This document shows positions 7,804 through 14,766 of a stretch of 22,041 bases of DNA, piece after piece. Numbering within the stretch: the first letter of the stretch is position 1; each line of letters opens with the position of its first letter. This stretch comes from JAGLTZ01 sp023135015. GTDB taxonomy: Bacteria > Blakebacterota > Blakebacteria > Blakebacterales > Blakebacteraceae. The stretch lies in contig DAOVKT010000027.1 of NCBI GenBank assembly GCA_030631625.1, positions 1-22,041 on the forward strand, written 5' to 3'. A program made the position numbers and the translations under genes. A model generated the notes under the pieces. That model saw only the letters and a list, made by a program, of their open reading frames with translations. It ran no database searches and had not been told where the DNA came from.

Positions 7804-7950
7804 ATGGCGATTGAGTACTTCAGATGCATGATGTGCGGCCACGAATGGGAGGAAGAGGTCGAGAAAGGCAAGGACGTGGAACGGACCTGCTCGCAGTGCC
7901 GCTCCAACAGCATCCGGCGTTTCAAGTCGGAACCGCCGCCCAAGGAGTGA
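7804..7950 (+). CDS. Small zinc-ribbon protein (FmdB/rubredoxin-like), 48 residues
   Basis: The ORF runs from ATG 7804, preceded by GGAGAGAG, to TGA 7948-7950 and gives 48 residues. It has two CxxC knuckles, CMMC at about residue 8 and CSQC at about 29. The order aromatic-C-x2-C-G-H-x-W then acidic linker then C-x2-C is that of single zinc-ribbon or FmdB-like proteins. The C-terminus is basic, then Pro-rich. It sits 81 nt after hdrA2-mvhD and 5 nt before hdrC, with the hdrC ribosome site inside its last codons, so it is part of the Hdr operon. It may bind zinc or iron. Possible roles include assembly, regulation or a small electron carrier; none can be chosen from the sequence. Confidence 0.75.
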   Translation: MAIEYFRCMMCGHEWEEEVEKGKDVERTCSQCRSNSIRRFKSEPPPKE

Positions 7951-7955
7951 GCAGG

Positions 7956-8462
7956 ATGGCAACCGCGAAAAGTGGGGCAGTAGTTCGCGTCGACTTCGCC
8001 TTCAAGAGGGAACTCGCCGAGAAGATCGAGGGCAACCTGGCCAGCTTCTGCTACCAGTGCGGAGCCTGTGTCGGTGACTGCCCGGCGGCAACCTATACCG
8101 ACGACTTCAACCCACGCGAGATCATGCTGAAGGTGCTCTACGGCCTCGGCGAGGAACTGATCGGCAGCGACTCGCTGCTCTGGAAATGCACCAACTGTTA
8201 CAACTGTGCCGAGCGATGCCCGCAGGATGTGAAGCCGGTCGAGGTCATCATCAGCATGAAGAATATGATGGCCGACCGGGGCATCTATCCCGAAGGGGTG
8301 GAGAAGGTCATCGAGACCTTTGAGACCACGGGACGCACCGTCCCCATGAGCTCCGCGATCGACAAGCAGCGCGCACGGTTCGGACTGCCGCCACTGCCCC
8401 CCGTGCCGATGGAGGAGATCCGTGCGCTGATCGAACCGGCACCGGCGAAAGGAGAAGAATGA
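7956..8462 (+). CDS. hdrC: HdrC-type 2x[4Fe-4S] electron-transfer subunit
   Basis: 168 residues from ATG 7956, with AAGGAG (7942-7947) 8 nt upstream. Two classical ferredoxin motifs are present, C32-x2-C35-x2-C38-x3-C42-P and C78-x2-C81-x2-C84-x3-C88-P, in the HdrC layout (COG1150-like), followed by a C-terminal segment without cysteines. HdrC passes electrons between HdrA and the catalytic CCG subunit HdrB. The stop codon overlaps the start of hdrB (ATGA at 8459-8462), so the two are translationally coupled as expected for a stoichiometric HdrBC pair. It is the separate-subunit counterpart of the N-terminal part of the HdrD-type protein at 4057-5199. Confidence 0.9.
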   Translation: MATAKSGAVVRVDFAFKRELAEKIEGNLASFCYQCGACVGDCPAATYTDDFNPREIMLKVLYGLGEELIGSDSLLWKCTNCYNCAERCPQDVKPVEVIISMKNMMADRGIYPEGVEKVIETFETTGRTVPMSSAIDKQRARFGLPPLPPVPMEEIRALIEPAPAKGEE

Positions 8463-9352
8463 TGGAGCGCTTTGCATTCTTCCCCGGCTGTCTGGTTCCC
8501 GCGCGCTATCCCGCTATGGAGTTCGCCATCCGGCAGAGCCTGCCGAAACTGGGAATCGAGATCGTGGACCTGGAGGGCACCTCCTGCTGTCCCGACCCGA
8601 TCTACTTCAAGTCGAAGGACAAGATGGCCTGGCTCTCGGTAGCCGCCCGGAACCTGTGCCTGGCCGAGGAGCAGGGCGTGGACCTCTTCACCAACTGTTC
8701 CGGCTGCACGGCCACGCTGTCCGAGACCTGGCACCTGCTCCACGAGGACGAGAAACTGAGGGACAGGGTCAATGAGCGCCTGGCCAGAATCGGCAAGGAG
8801 TGGAAGGGCACGAGCCGCATCAGGCACATCGCCACACTGGTGCGCGACGTCGTGGGCTATGAGGCCATCAGGGAAACTGTGATCCGCCCGCTCGAGGGGC
8901 TCCAGGTGTCGATCCACTACGGCTGCCACCTGCTCAAGCCCAGCAGGATCATGAAAGTAGACGACCCCAACGATCCCTCTATGATGGAGGAGCTCGTGAG
9001 GGCACTGGGTGCCGAGCCAGTGCGCCACAGGAAGTGGCACCTGTGCTGTGGCAAGGCGTGCACGGACGAGAACCTTCCCAACAACATGATGCGGGACCTG
9101 CTTACCACCGTACGAGATACGGACGCTGAGGTACTCTGCCTGATCTGCCCCACCTGCTTCAGTCAGTTCGACCACGGCCAGTACAGGATCGCAAAGAAAT
9201 TCGAAGAGGACTTCCACACGCCGCCGGTCTACTACTTCCAGCTGCTGGCTTACGCCCAGGGCGTGGAGTACACGAATCTGGGGTTCGAACGGCAGCGCTT
9301 CAAGCCCGAGTGCCTGCAGCGCTTCTCCGTCCAGGAACCGGCCGAAGTTTAG
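8459..9352 (+). CDS. hdrB: HdrB-type catalytic subunit with two CCG domains
   Basis: 297 residues from ATG 8459; the adjacent ATG 8462 is equally possible and better spaced (7 nt) from AAAGGAG (8448-8454). Two CCG domains are seen. The first has FPGCLVPARYP, SCCPDP and NCSGCTATL; the second has YGCHLLKPSR, LCCGKAC and CPTCFSQFD. In methanogen HdrB these cysteines bind the two noncubane [4Fe-4S] clusters that cleave the heterodisulfide. In bacteria the substrate of HdrB homologues is mostly unknown. Length matches canonical HdrB (about 290-300). It is the last gene of the Hdr operon, and its TAG overlaps the nhaC stop on the other strand by 4 bp. No + strand terminator lies directly after it. 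Confidence 0.9.
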   Translation: MMERFAFFPGCLVPARYPAMEFAIRQSLPKLGIEIVDLEGTSCCPDPIYFKSKDKMAWLSVAARNLCLAEEQGVDLFTNCSGCTATLSETWHLLHEDEKLRDRVNERLARIGKEWKGTSRIRHIATLVRDVVGYEAIRETVIRPLEGLQVSIHYGCHLLKPSRIMKVDDPNDPSMMEELVRALGAEPVRHRKWHLCCGKACTDENLPNNMMRDLLTTVRDTDAEVLCLICPTCFSQFDHGQYRIAKKFEEDFHTPPVYYFQLLAYAQGVEYTNLGFERQRFKPECLQRFSVQEPAEV

Positions 9353-10764
9353 AGGATGGAACCAAAAACCAGATATAGAAGGAGCGCTGCAAACCCGGCC
9401 GAAAAGGCATACGGAAGCTGTGTGCGCACGTGGTCGATATGGTCTGTGGCCGACGCCATGGAAGAAATAATGGTCGTGTCGGATATCGGAGAGCAGTGAT
9501 CCCCGAAGACTCCTCCGCCGAGTACAGCGGCAATTGTAAGCCCCGGATTCAATCCAATAATGCTGATCATAGGCACGGCGATCGGTATCATGATCGCGAA
9601 GGTTCCCCACGACGTGCCGGTCGAAAACGCAATAAATCCGGATATCACGAATATTACGGCCGGGACAATCCAGGATGGCAGTGAAGCCTTAACGACCTGT
9701 GCTGCGAACGGTCCGGTTCCCAATGCATCACACACATCACCTATCGCGAATGCCAGCACCATCAGAGCAGCGAGAGGAACCAGCCCACCCACTCCCTTCA
9801 TGAACATGTCCACGATCTCCCTCGACTTCATGATCCCCTGTACCCTGTAAGCGACACCGGCCACGACCACGGCGCAGATCACCGACCACAGGACAGAAAG
9901 GGATCCCGAACCCTGCATCAGGTTCCCCTCGCCGGTGATAAACAGGACCAAAGGCATCATGAGCACCATTACTACTACAGGCAGGATCATGTTGATCGGC
10001 CGTTGAGGGATACCCGATTTGGCTTCCAGCATGATGACTTCATCGGATACCAGCGGTTCCGCCCCATCCCGGAGCAACTTGCCCTCTTCCCTCACCCTTC
10101 TTTCCGCTTCCACCATCGGGCCGAAATCTTTCCCGGTGAGCACAACACCAAGGACCAGTGCTATGGCGAGGATCGCATAGAAATTGAACGGGATAGATGA
10201 GATAAATAAACCAACCGGGTTGGATATCCCCTGCGATGCCAGTAATCCGAGAATGAATGCTCCCCAGGCATTGAGAGGGATAAGGATGCACTTTGGTGCC
10301 GAAGTGGAGTCGAGTATGTAGCTCAACTTCTCCCGTGAGACCCGCATACGGTCGAATATCGGGCGTGATACAGCGCCGGAAACCAGGACGCAAATACTCG
10401 ATTCGATGAAGATGACGAACCCGAGCACCCAGGCCAGAAGGCCGGCGGATCGTTGCGTCTTTACCAGCCCTTTACCCACAATCCAATTCACGAAACCCTG
10501 CATCCCGCCAGAGTATTGGGTCAGAGTAATGACAGCTCCTATCATCGCACTGAAGAGGATAACACGCGTATTGTCCGGGTCTTCAAAGACCGCAACGAGG
10601 GCTTCAACCGTCTGGATAGCTCCATGAATCGGATTCCAGCCGTTGATGATCGTCCAGCCCAGCCAGATTCCAAGTGTCAGTGATATAAAGACCTGTTTGG
10701 TTCTTATGGCCAGAATTATGGCCAGAACAGGTGGGAGTATTGATAGCCAGCCGTAAGTGTCCAT
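9349..10764 (-). CDS. nhaC: NhaC-family Na+/H+ antiporter
   Basis: 471 residues from ATG 10764; the ribosome site is weak (GAGAA). It is very hydrophobic, with about 11-12 predicted membrane spans. Near the C-terminus lie GGGVFGDHCSPISDTTIISSM and ATDHIDHVRTQLPYA, the hallmark of NhaC-type (COG1757) antiporters; the N-terminal PPVLAIILAI segment is also typical. The family swaps cytoplasmic Na+ for H+ or an organic substrate (for example malate/lactate in MleN). It lies 53 nt downstream of tRNA-Pro(CGG) and converges on hdrB with overlapping stop codons. Substrate beyond Na+ or H+ cannot be judged. Confidence 0.9.
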   Translation of the reverse strand: MDTYGWLSILPPVLAIILAIRTKQVFISLTLGIWLGWTIINGWNPIHGAIQTVEALVAVFEDPDNTRVILFSAMIGAVITLTQYSGGMQGFVNWIVGKGLVKTQRSAGLLAWVLGFVIFIESSICVLVSGAVSRPIFDRMRVSREKLSYILDSTSAPKCILIPLNAWGAFILGLLASQGISNPVGLFISSIPFNFYAILAIALVLGVVLTGKDFGPMVEAERRVREEGKLLRDGAEPLVSDEVIMLEAKSGIPQRPINMILPVVVMVLMMPLVLFITGEGNLMQGSGSLSVLWSVICAVVVAGVAYRVQGIMKSREIVDMFMKGVGGLVPLAALMVLAFAIGDVCDALGTGPFAAQVVKASLPSWIVPAVIFVISGFIAFSTGTSWGTFAIMIPIAVPMISIIGLNPGLTIAAVLGGGVFGDHCSPISDTTIISSMASATDHIDHVRTQLPYAFSAGFAALLLYLVFGSIL

Positions 10765-10776
10765 ATTGTTCTCGGT

Positions 10777-10811
10777 CGTGGCGGTCGAAGTTGGCCGCCC
10801 TCGCTTTTTTT
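10777..10811 (+). terminator. Possible intrinsic terminator on the + strand, between nhaC start and tRNA-Pro(CGG)
   Basis: GGCGGTC (10780-10786) pairs with GGCCGCC (10793-10799), including one G-T pair, around a 6-nt loop. Two further pairs follow beyond a small internal loop (10777-10778 with 10802-10803), then C and seven T (10805-10811). It only works for + strand transcripts, yet no + strand gene ends here. It could stop antisense read-through from the Hdr operon. It may also be fortuitous. Confidence 0.4.
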
Positions 10812-10817
10812 GTCGAA

Positions 10818-10894
10818 TGGTCGGGGCGGCCGGATTTGAACCGGCGACCCCCGCGTCCCGAACGCGGTGCTCTACCGGACTGAGCCACGCCCCG
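10818..10894 (-). tRNA. tRNA-Pro(CGG)
   Basis: The 77-nt cloverleaf on the minus strand has acceptor CGGGGCG paired with CGCCCCG and an encoded CCA (10818-10820). The anticodon stem CCGCG/CGCGG holds loop TTCGGGA, giving anticodon CGG for proline codon CCG. The T-arm has GGTTCGAATCC. It sits upstream of nhaC and may share its transcript. Confidence 0.95.
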
Positions 10895-11031
10895 ATAAGT
10901 ATCTAACTGTCAGCAGCACTCAGTGTTCATGTGCCGCGTCCACAATCTATTTGAAGTTCGCATGAAGGCCAGTCTTCGATGCAGCCTTCGGAACTGTTAC
11001 TTCACCTTAAAAAGCCTGCTGAAATGTTCCT
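10895..11031. other. Non-coding gap between small membrane protein gene and tRNA-Pro(CGG)
   Basis: 137 nt without a supported ORF. It should contain the tRNA-Pro(CGG) promoter on the minus strand, but I found no convincing -35/-10 pair. Two 13-mers differing by one base (TGTTACTTCACCT at 10995-11007 and TGTTCCTTCACCT at 11025-11037) lie 30 nt apart; their meaning is unclear and the second overlaps the preceding gene's 3' end. Confidence 0.4.
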
Positions 11032-11532
11032 TCACCTGGTAAAGAGTTCGACCCCGCCAATGACACCCATCACGGCCAAGGTTACCACCGTAGCCGCAAT
11101 TAATATACCGCAGAGAACCATGGGGAACGCCAGCCTGGGGCGGATGCCGAAGATGAAGGCTGCAACGCAACCGGTCCAGGCGCCGGTGACCGGCAGGGGG
11201 ATGCTCACGAAGAGCAGTAGTCCCAGAGCCTCATAACGTTCGACCATTTTCCCGCGCCTGCGCGTGCGTGCGAAGAGCCATGTCAAGAAGCGGTCCCAGA
11301 CCCTCCAGCGGCGGAGCCAGTTGGAAACCGGCTCCAGCCCCAGCAGCAGCGGCGCCACCGGGATCGCATTTCCTATCACGGCGAAGACGAACGCGGTCGG
11401 CCACGAAAGGCCGCCGAGTGCTATTGCATAAGGGATGGCGCCCCTTACCTCCGAAATGGGAAGTGCTGCCACCAGGACGGTGGTCGCCTCTGCCGGAATA
11501 CCGGCCAGTGCCTGCCACAGGTCAGCCAGCAC
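11032..11532 (-). CDS. Small multidrug-export-type membrane protein (PF06695/COG2426 family)
   Basis: 166 residues from GTG 11532, with GGTGAGGG about 9 nt upstream and only 2 nt after the pcm stop. Motifs ALPISEVRGAIPYAIALG and FVSIPLPVTGAWTGCVAAF match the family annotated as putative small multi-drug export proteins. About four hydrophobic spans are present, with a basic cytoplasmic loop (RTRRRGK) in the middle. The family belongs loosely to the DedA/VTT-like membrane proteins; its true function is not established and the drug-export label is historical. It probably shares a transcript with pcm. Length is normal. Confidence 0.8.
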   Translation of the reverse strand: MLADLWQALAGIPAEATTVLVAALPISEVRGAIPYAIALGGLSWPTAFVFAVIGNAIPVAPLLLGLEPVSNWLRRWRVWDRFLTWLFARTRRRGKMVERYEALGLLLFVSIPLPVTGAWTGCVAAFIFGIRPRLAFPMVLCGILIAATVVTLAVMGVIGGVELFTR

Positions 11533-11534
11533 GT

Positions 11535-12212
11535 CTATTGACCCTCACCAGACCAGCCGTGTTTACCGACCAGTGGTACGAACGAGCACCCGACATCATC
11601 TCGCGTGGAGAAGGAATTGCCCTCCCGTGTTACCACCTTCAGCTGCTGGAATCCGTGCCCCCCGACAGGAATCACCAGTCTGCCTCCGTCCTCGGAGAGC
11701 TGGTCCAGCAGCGGTTGCGGCATGTCGGGGCTCCCTGCCGTCACTACAATGCCGTTGAAGGGAGCATATGTGCTCCAGCCGATCGTGCCGTCTCCGATCC
11801 GGATGGCGATGTTGTCAATCGACAGCTCGTCGAATACCTCCCGCGCCCTGCGGGCCAGCGCCCCATGCCGCTCGATGGTGAAGACATTCTTGACCATACG
11901 CGCTAAAATGGCGGCCTGGTAGCCCGAGCCGGTGCCGATCTCCAGGATCCGATCCTCTTCCTTCGGCACCAGAGCCTGCGTCATGAGGGCGACCATATAG
12001 GGCTGGCTGATCGTCTGGCCGTGTCCAATCGGAAGGGGATGGTCACCGTAGGCTCGGCCCCAAAGGCCCTTTTCCACAAACAGATGCCTCGGAATGAGGC
12101 GCATGGCGATCAGAACACGGGGATCGGTTATTCCGCGCCTGGCGAGCTGCTCTTCCGCCATCCGCTCGCGCGCCATCGTATAGGTGTCGTTCTCTCTGGG
12201 GCGTCGTTTCAC
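11535..12212 (-). CDS. pcm: Protein-L-isoaspartate O-methyltransferase
   Basis: 225 residues from GTG 12212, with GGGGGT 8 nt upstream; ATG 12176 (MARERMAEEQLARRG) is a plausible alternative start matching shorter family members. The SAM-binding motif I is ILEIGTGSGYQAAILA; the family signature GHGQTISQPYMVALMTQAL and the ending region GRLVIPVGG are present. The enzyme methylates isoaspartyl residues in aged proteins using S-adenosylmethionine, in the cytoplasm. It is the first gene after the strong terminator of tRNA-Pro(GGG), so it needs its own promoter, which I did not identify. It is followed by the small membrane protein gene 2 nt later. Confidence 0.95.
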   Translation of the reverse strand: MKRRPRENDTYTMARERMAEEQLARRGITDPRVLIAMRLIPRHLFVEKGLWGRAYGDHPLPIGHGQTISQPYMVALMTQALVPKEEDRILEIGTGSGYQAAILARMVKNVFTIERHGALARRAREVFDELSIDNIAIRIGDGTIGWSTYAPFNGIVVTAGSPDMPQPLLDQLSEDGGRLVIPVGGHGFQQLKVVTREGNSFSTRDDVGCSFVPLVGKHGWSGEGQ

Positions 12213-12252
12213 TTGTAATACCCCCGCCTACTGATCCACGATCTCAGAAGGT

Positions 12253-12311
12253 AAAAAAAAACAAAGGGCGTGACCCCGGGCGGGAAATCCCCCACCGCGG
12301 ACACACGCCCT
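12253..12311 (-). terminator. Strong intrinsic terminator downstream of tRNA-Pro(GGG)
   Basis: Read on the minus strand, AGGGCGTG (12311-12304) pairs with CACGCCCT (12272-12265). A GC-rich inner stem-loop lies between, and a T-rich run (TTGTTTTTTTTT) follows. This closes the plsY-gpsA-merR-tRNA unit and insulates pcm. Confidence 0.9.
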
Positions 12312-12319
12312 GATAAAAC

Positions 12320-12396
<77 letters not shown>

Positions 12397-12407
12397 ACAG
12401 TCGCGCC

Positions 12408-12435
12408 AATATAGGAGCGAATACTCCGCTCGCAA
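12408..12435 (-). promoter_or_regulatory. Sigma70-type promoter for tRNA-Pro(GGG)
   Basis: On the minus strand TTGCGA (12435-12430), a 16-nt spacer and TATATT (12413-12408) lie 11 nt before the tRNA 5' end, with a GC-rich discriminator. It starts 4 bases after the merR stop codon, so the tRNA can be made independently of the upstream operon. Confidence 0.65.
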
Positions 12436-12439
12436 GCCT

Positions 12440-12889
12440 CTAGTGGCCCCCCTTCCCTCTTCCCACGGTTTTACTGCCGCCCGAACCCACACTCTTCCTC
12501 TGCGATATTCGGGCTCCGGGCTTGGTAACCTCACCGGGTAGTTCATCTACCAGCTCGACGACCTTCCTGAGTTCCTCACGAACCGATCTCATGAGATCGA
12601 GGGCATGTATCTCCTCAAAACTGAGCTCAAGCTGTTCAAGGGAGGAGGTGGAAACCTTCGCTATCTGGCGACGGGCACCCTCGATGGTATACCGGTCATG
12701 GTATAGCAGCTTCTTTATCATGAAGATCTGCTTGATGTCCTTCTGGCGGTAGGCGCGGTTGCCACCTCTGTTCTTGAGCGGTCTGAGGGTGGAAAACTCG
12801 GTTTCCCAGTACCTAAGCACGTGCGGTTCAAGAACGGTCAGCTCCGCTACCTCCGAAATGCTGTAGTATACCTTGCTCAGTTTCGCCAT
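12440..12889 (-). CDS. MerR-family transcriptional regulator
   Basis: 149 residues from ATG 12889, 3 nt after the gpsA stop. The N-terminal winged helix-turn-helix of MerR type is clear: YYSISEVAELTVLEPHVLRYWE, then LRPLKNRGGNRAYRQKDIKQI. A helical segment (about 75-118) follows that may dimerise, then a Gly/Ser/Lys-rich tail. There is no cysteine-based metal site or obvious ligand-binding domain. This short MerR type, one gene after gpsA, recurs in several bacterial lineages and has no assigned target as far as I know. The tight spacing to gpsA and plsY places it in the phospholipid-synthesis operon, so control of that operon is possible but unproven. Confidence 0.88.
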   Translation of the reverse strand: MAKLSKVYYSISEVAELTVLEPHVLRYWETEFSTLRPLKNRGGNRAYRQKDIKQIFMIKKLLYHDRYTIEGARRQIAKVSTSSLEQLELSFEEIHALDLMRSVREELRKVVELVDELPGEVTKPGARISQRKSVGSGGSKTVGRGKGGH

Positions 12890-12892
12890 AGC

Positions 12893-13906
12893 CTAGCCCC
12901 GGTGGTGTTCCAGCTCGGGCTTGAGCTGTCTGGTCATCAGTTCGAGTACTGCCTGCTGGGGCTTCTTCTCCTCGAACAGTACTTCGAACATGGCCTGCGT
13001 GATAGGCATTTCCACCCCTGTCTTCAGTGCCAGTTCGCGTGCGCTGCGGATCGTGTTAACCCCCTCGGCAACCATGACCATTTCAGAAAGCGTCTCTTCG
13101 AGCGTCTTGCCGCGACCGATCTGCTCCCCGAGATGACGGTTGCGGGAGTGCCTGCTCACGCAGGTGGTGATGAGGTCACCCATGCCCGACAGACCGGCGA
13201 AGGTAAGGGGATCCGCCCCGAGTTCCACCCCCAGCCGGCTGATCTCGGCGAGCCCTCGGGTCATCAGCGCTCCCTTTGTATTGTCCCCGTATCCGAGCCC
13301 GTCCAGCACACCGGCTGCAACTGCAACCACGTTCTTGAGCGAGCCGGCAAGTTCGACCCCGAGCTGATCGGTGTTGGTATACACCCTGAATGTCTCTGTG
13401 CTGAAGACCTTCTGTGCCTGCTCGGCCGCCTCGATATCCGGACTCGCCGCCACTACGGTGGTCGGGACCCTGCGGCTCACTTCCTCGGCATGGCTGGGTC
13501 CGGATAGAGTTACGGTGTGGCCGGCGAACCGTTCAGGTAACTCTTCCTCCAGGATCTCGCTGATGCGCTGTGTGGTTCCCTCTTCTATCCCTTTGGCGGT
13601 GTTGACGATCAGTGGAGTTCCCTCGATCAGTGGCGCCGCGGCTTGTGCGGTGCTGCGCACTACTGTTGTGGGCACGACGAAGACAATCACTTCGGCGCTC
13701 TCCAGAGCCTCGGTGGGATCGCTTGTAATAACGATCGACTCCGGAATGTGGATGCCGGGGAGCATTTTCACATTCTCCCGCCTCTGGAGCAGTTCCCCGG
13801 CCAGTTCCGGGAAGAACTCCCACATGCGAACAATGTGAGAATTTCCGTGAAGCATAACGGCGAGAGCCGTCCCCCATGAACCGGCCCCGAGAACGGCTAT
13901 ATTCAT
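12893..13906 (-). CDS. gpsA: Glycerol-3-phosphate dehydrogenase [NAD(P)+]
   Basis: 337 residues from ATG 13906, with GGGGAAA upstream. The N-terminal dinucleotide motif is GAGSWGTALA. VNTAKGIEEGT, LSGPSHAEEV, AGSLKNVVAVAAG (with the catalytic Lys) and GLSGMGDLITTC are all standard GpsA signatures. The enzyme reduces dihydroxyacetone phosphate to sn-glycerol-3-phosphate in the cytoplasm, giving the substrate for PlsY, whose gene overlaps it by 4 bp (ATGA). Length is normal and no key residue is missing. The product pair GpsA-PlsY feeds bacterial-type phospholipid synthesis, which supports a bacterial host. Confidence 0.97.
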   Translation of the reverse strand: MNIAVLGAGSWGTALAVMLHGNSHIVRMWEFFPELAGELLQRRENVKMLPGIHIPESIVITSDPTEALESAEVIVFVVPTTVVRSTAQAAAPLIEGTPLIVNTAKGIEEGTTQRISEILEEELPERFAGHTVTLSGPSHAEEVSRRVPTTVVAASPDIEAAEQAQKVFSTETFRVYTNTDQLGVELAGSLKNVVAVAAGVLDGLGYGDNTKGALMTRGLAEISRLGVELGADPLTFAGLSGMGDLITTCVSRHSRNRHLGEQIGRGKTLEETLSEMVMVAEGVNTIRSARELALKTGVEMPITQAMFEVLFEEKKPQQAVLELMTRQLKPELEHHRG

Positions 13907-14679
13907 TCGGTATTTCCCCGGACAGCTGATCTACGCACTTCCTGCATATCCTTTTCCCTGTCGATTCTTTCAGAGATCTCCCTGGAGACTTTGTTTGCGA
14001 CTTTATGGGAGGCCGAATCCGCTGGAGGCGGAGGGGTGCTCTCCTGGGTCCTTCGCCGACCCAGGGTCAGTTCCTCCCCCTTCAAGAGCCGCCGTATGTT
14101 CGGGCGATGGGTGAAAAAGATCAGAACGCACAGAACCATCGTGAATCCGATGAGCTCGCGACTTGCACTGCCGTCGGGATTGCTCTCCCATATCCAGGTC
14201 GCGATAGGCAGCATGACCGCCGCCGCCAGGCTGGCCACGCTCATGATCCTGGATGTAAACAGCAGTATCAGCCATACAAACATCGCTACCGCCAGTGCCA
14301 CTGGTGCGATACCGATGAGCACACCGATGGTAGTCGCCACACCCTTACCCCCTCGGAATCCGGAGAATACGGGCCAGATGTGTCCGATGATCGCGGCCCC
14401 ACCGGCCAGGAGTTGAAGGAGGGTCATATTGACCGGCGCCGGACCGCCGAGCTGGATCGTGCTGATCAGCAAGGCCGCCGCCGCACCTTTGCAAATATCC
14501 ACGATCCCCACAACTGCCGCCGGCCCGAACCCCAGTACCCGATAGACGTTGGTCGCCCCGGCGTTTAAGGAACCGTGTTCGCGGACATCGACTCCGGCTA
14601 TCAGCCGTCCCGCCAGGACAGAGGTCGGGATTGATCCCAGCAGGTAGGAAAGCACCAGCACCAGAAGAAGGGTTATCAC
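13903..14679 (-). CDS. plsY: Acyl-phosphate:glycerol-3-phosphate acyltransferase with long C-terminal tail
   Basis: 258 residues from GTG 14679, preceded by a G-rich site (GGGGGA). It has several membrane spans, the start motif YLLGSIPTSVLAGRL, the loop HGSLNAGATNVYRVLG and the second loop FSGFRGGKGVATTIG, all PlsY hallmarks. The usual HGSGNPGATN reads HGSLNAGATN here. PlsY transfers the acyl group from acyl-phosphate to glycerol-3-phosphate at the inner membrane. Typical PlsY ends near residue 200-210; here about 50 extra hydrophilic residues follow (PPPPADSAS and a charged helix), of unknown role. The first gene of plsY-gpsA-merR, with a likely promoter in the gap after der. Confidence 0.93.
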   Translation of the reverse strand: MITLLLVLVLSYLLGSIPTSVLAGRLIAGVDVREHGSLNAGATNVYRVLGFGPAAVVGIVDICKGAAAALLISTIQLGGPAPVNMTLLQLLAGGAAIIGHIWPVFSGFRGGKGVATTIGVLIGIAPVALAVAMFVWLILLFTSRIMSVASLAAAVMLPIATWIWESNPDGSASRELIGFTMVLCVLIFFTHRPNIRRLLKGEELTLGRRRTQESTPPPPADSASHKVANKVSREISERIDREKDMQEVRRSAVRGNTE

Positions 14680-14737
14680 AATCCCCCAGCCCTCTCTTGA
14701 TTATCCAATCGGGGTGAAAACAAGGTCGGATCGAGCC

Positions 14738-14766
14738 ATGTTATGCCCGCTGCCACATGCTGTCAA
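14738..14766 (-). promoter_or_regulatory. Sigma70-like promoter for plsY-gpsA-merR
   Basis: On the minus strand TTGACA (14766-14761) is followed after 17 nt by TAACAT (14743-14738, 4 of 6 matches). It lies in the 83-nt gap between der and plsY, with the -35 overlapping the last codon of der, and suggests plsY can be transcribed apart from the upstream der operon. Confidence 0.5.

Noticed and set aside
10995..11037. Two near-identical 13-mers 30 nt apart as operator sites
   Set aside because: Only two copies, one overlapping the end of a coding gene; no promoter nearby to regulate.
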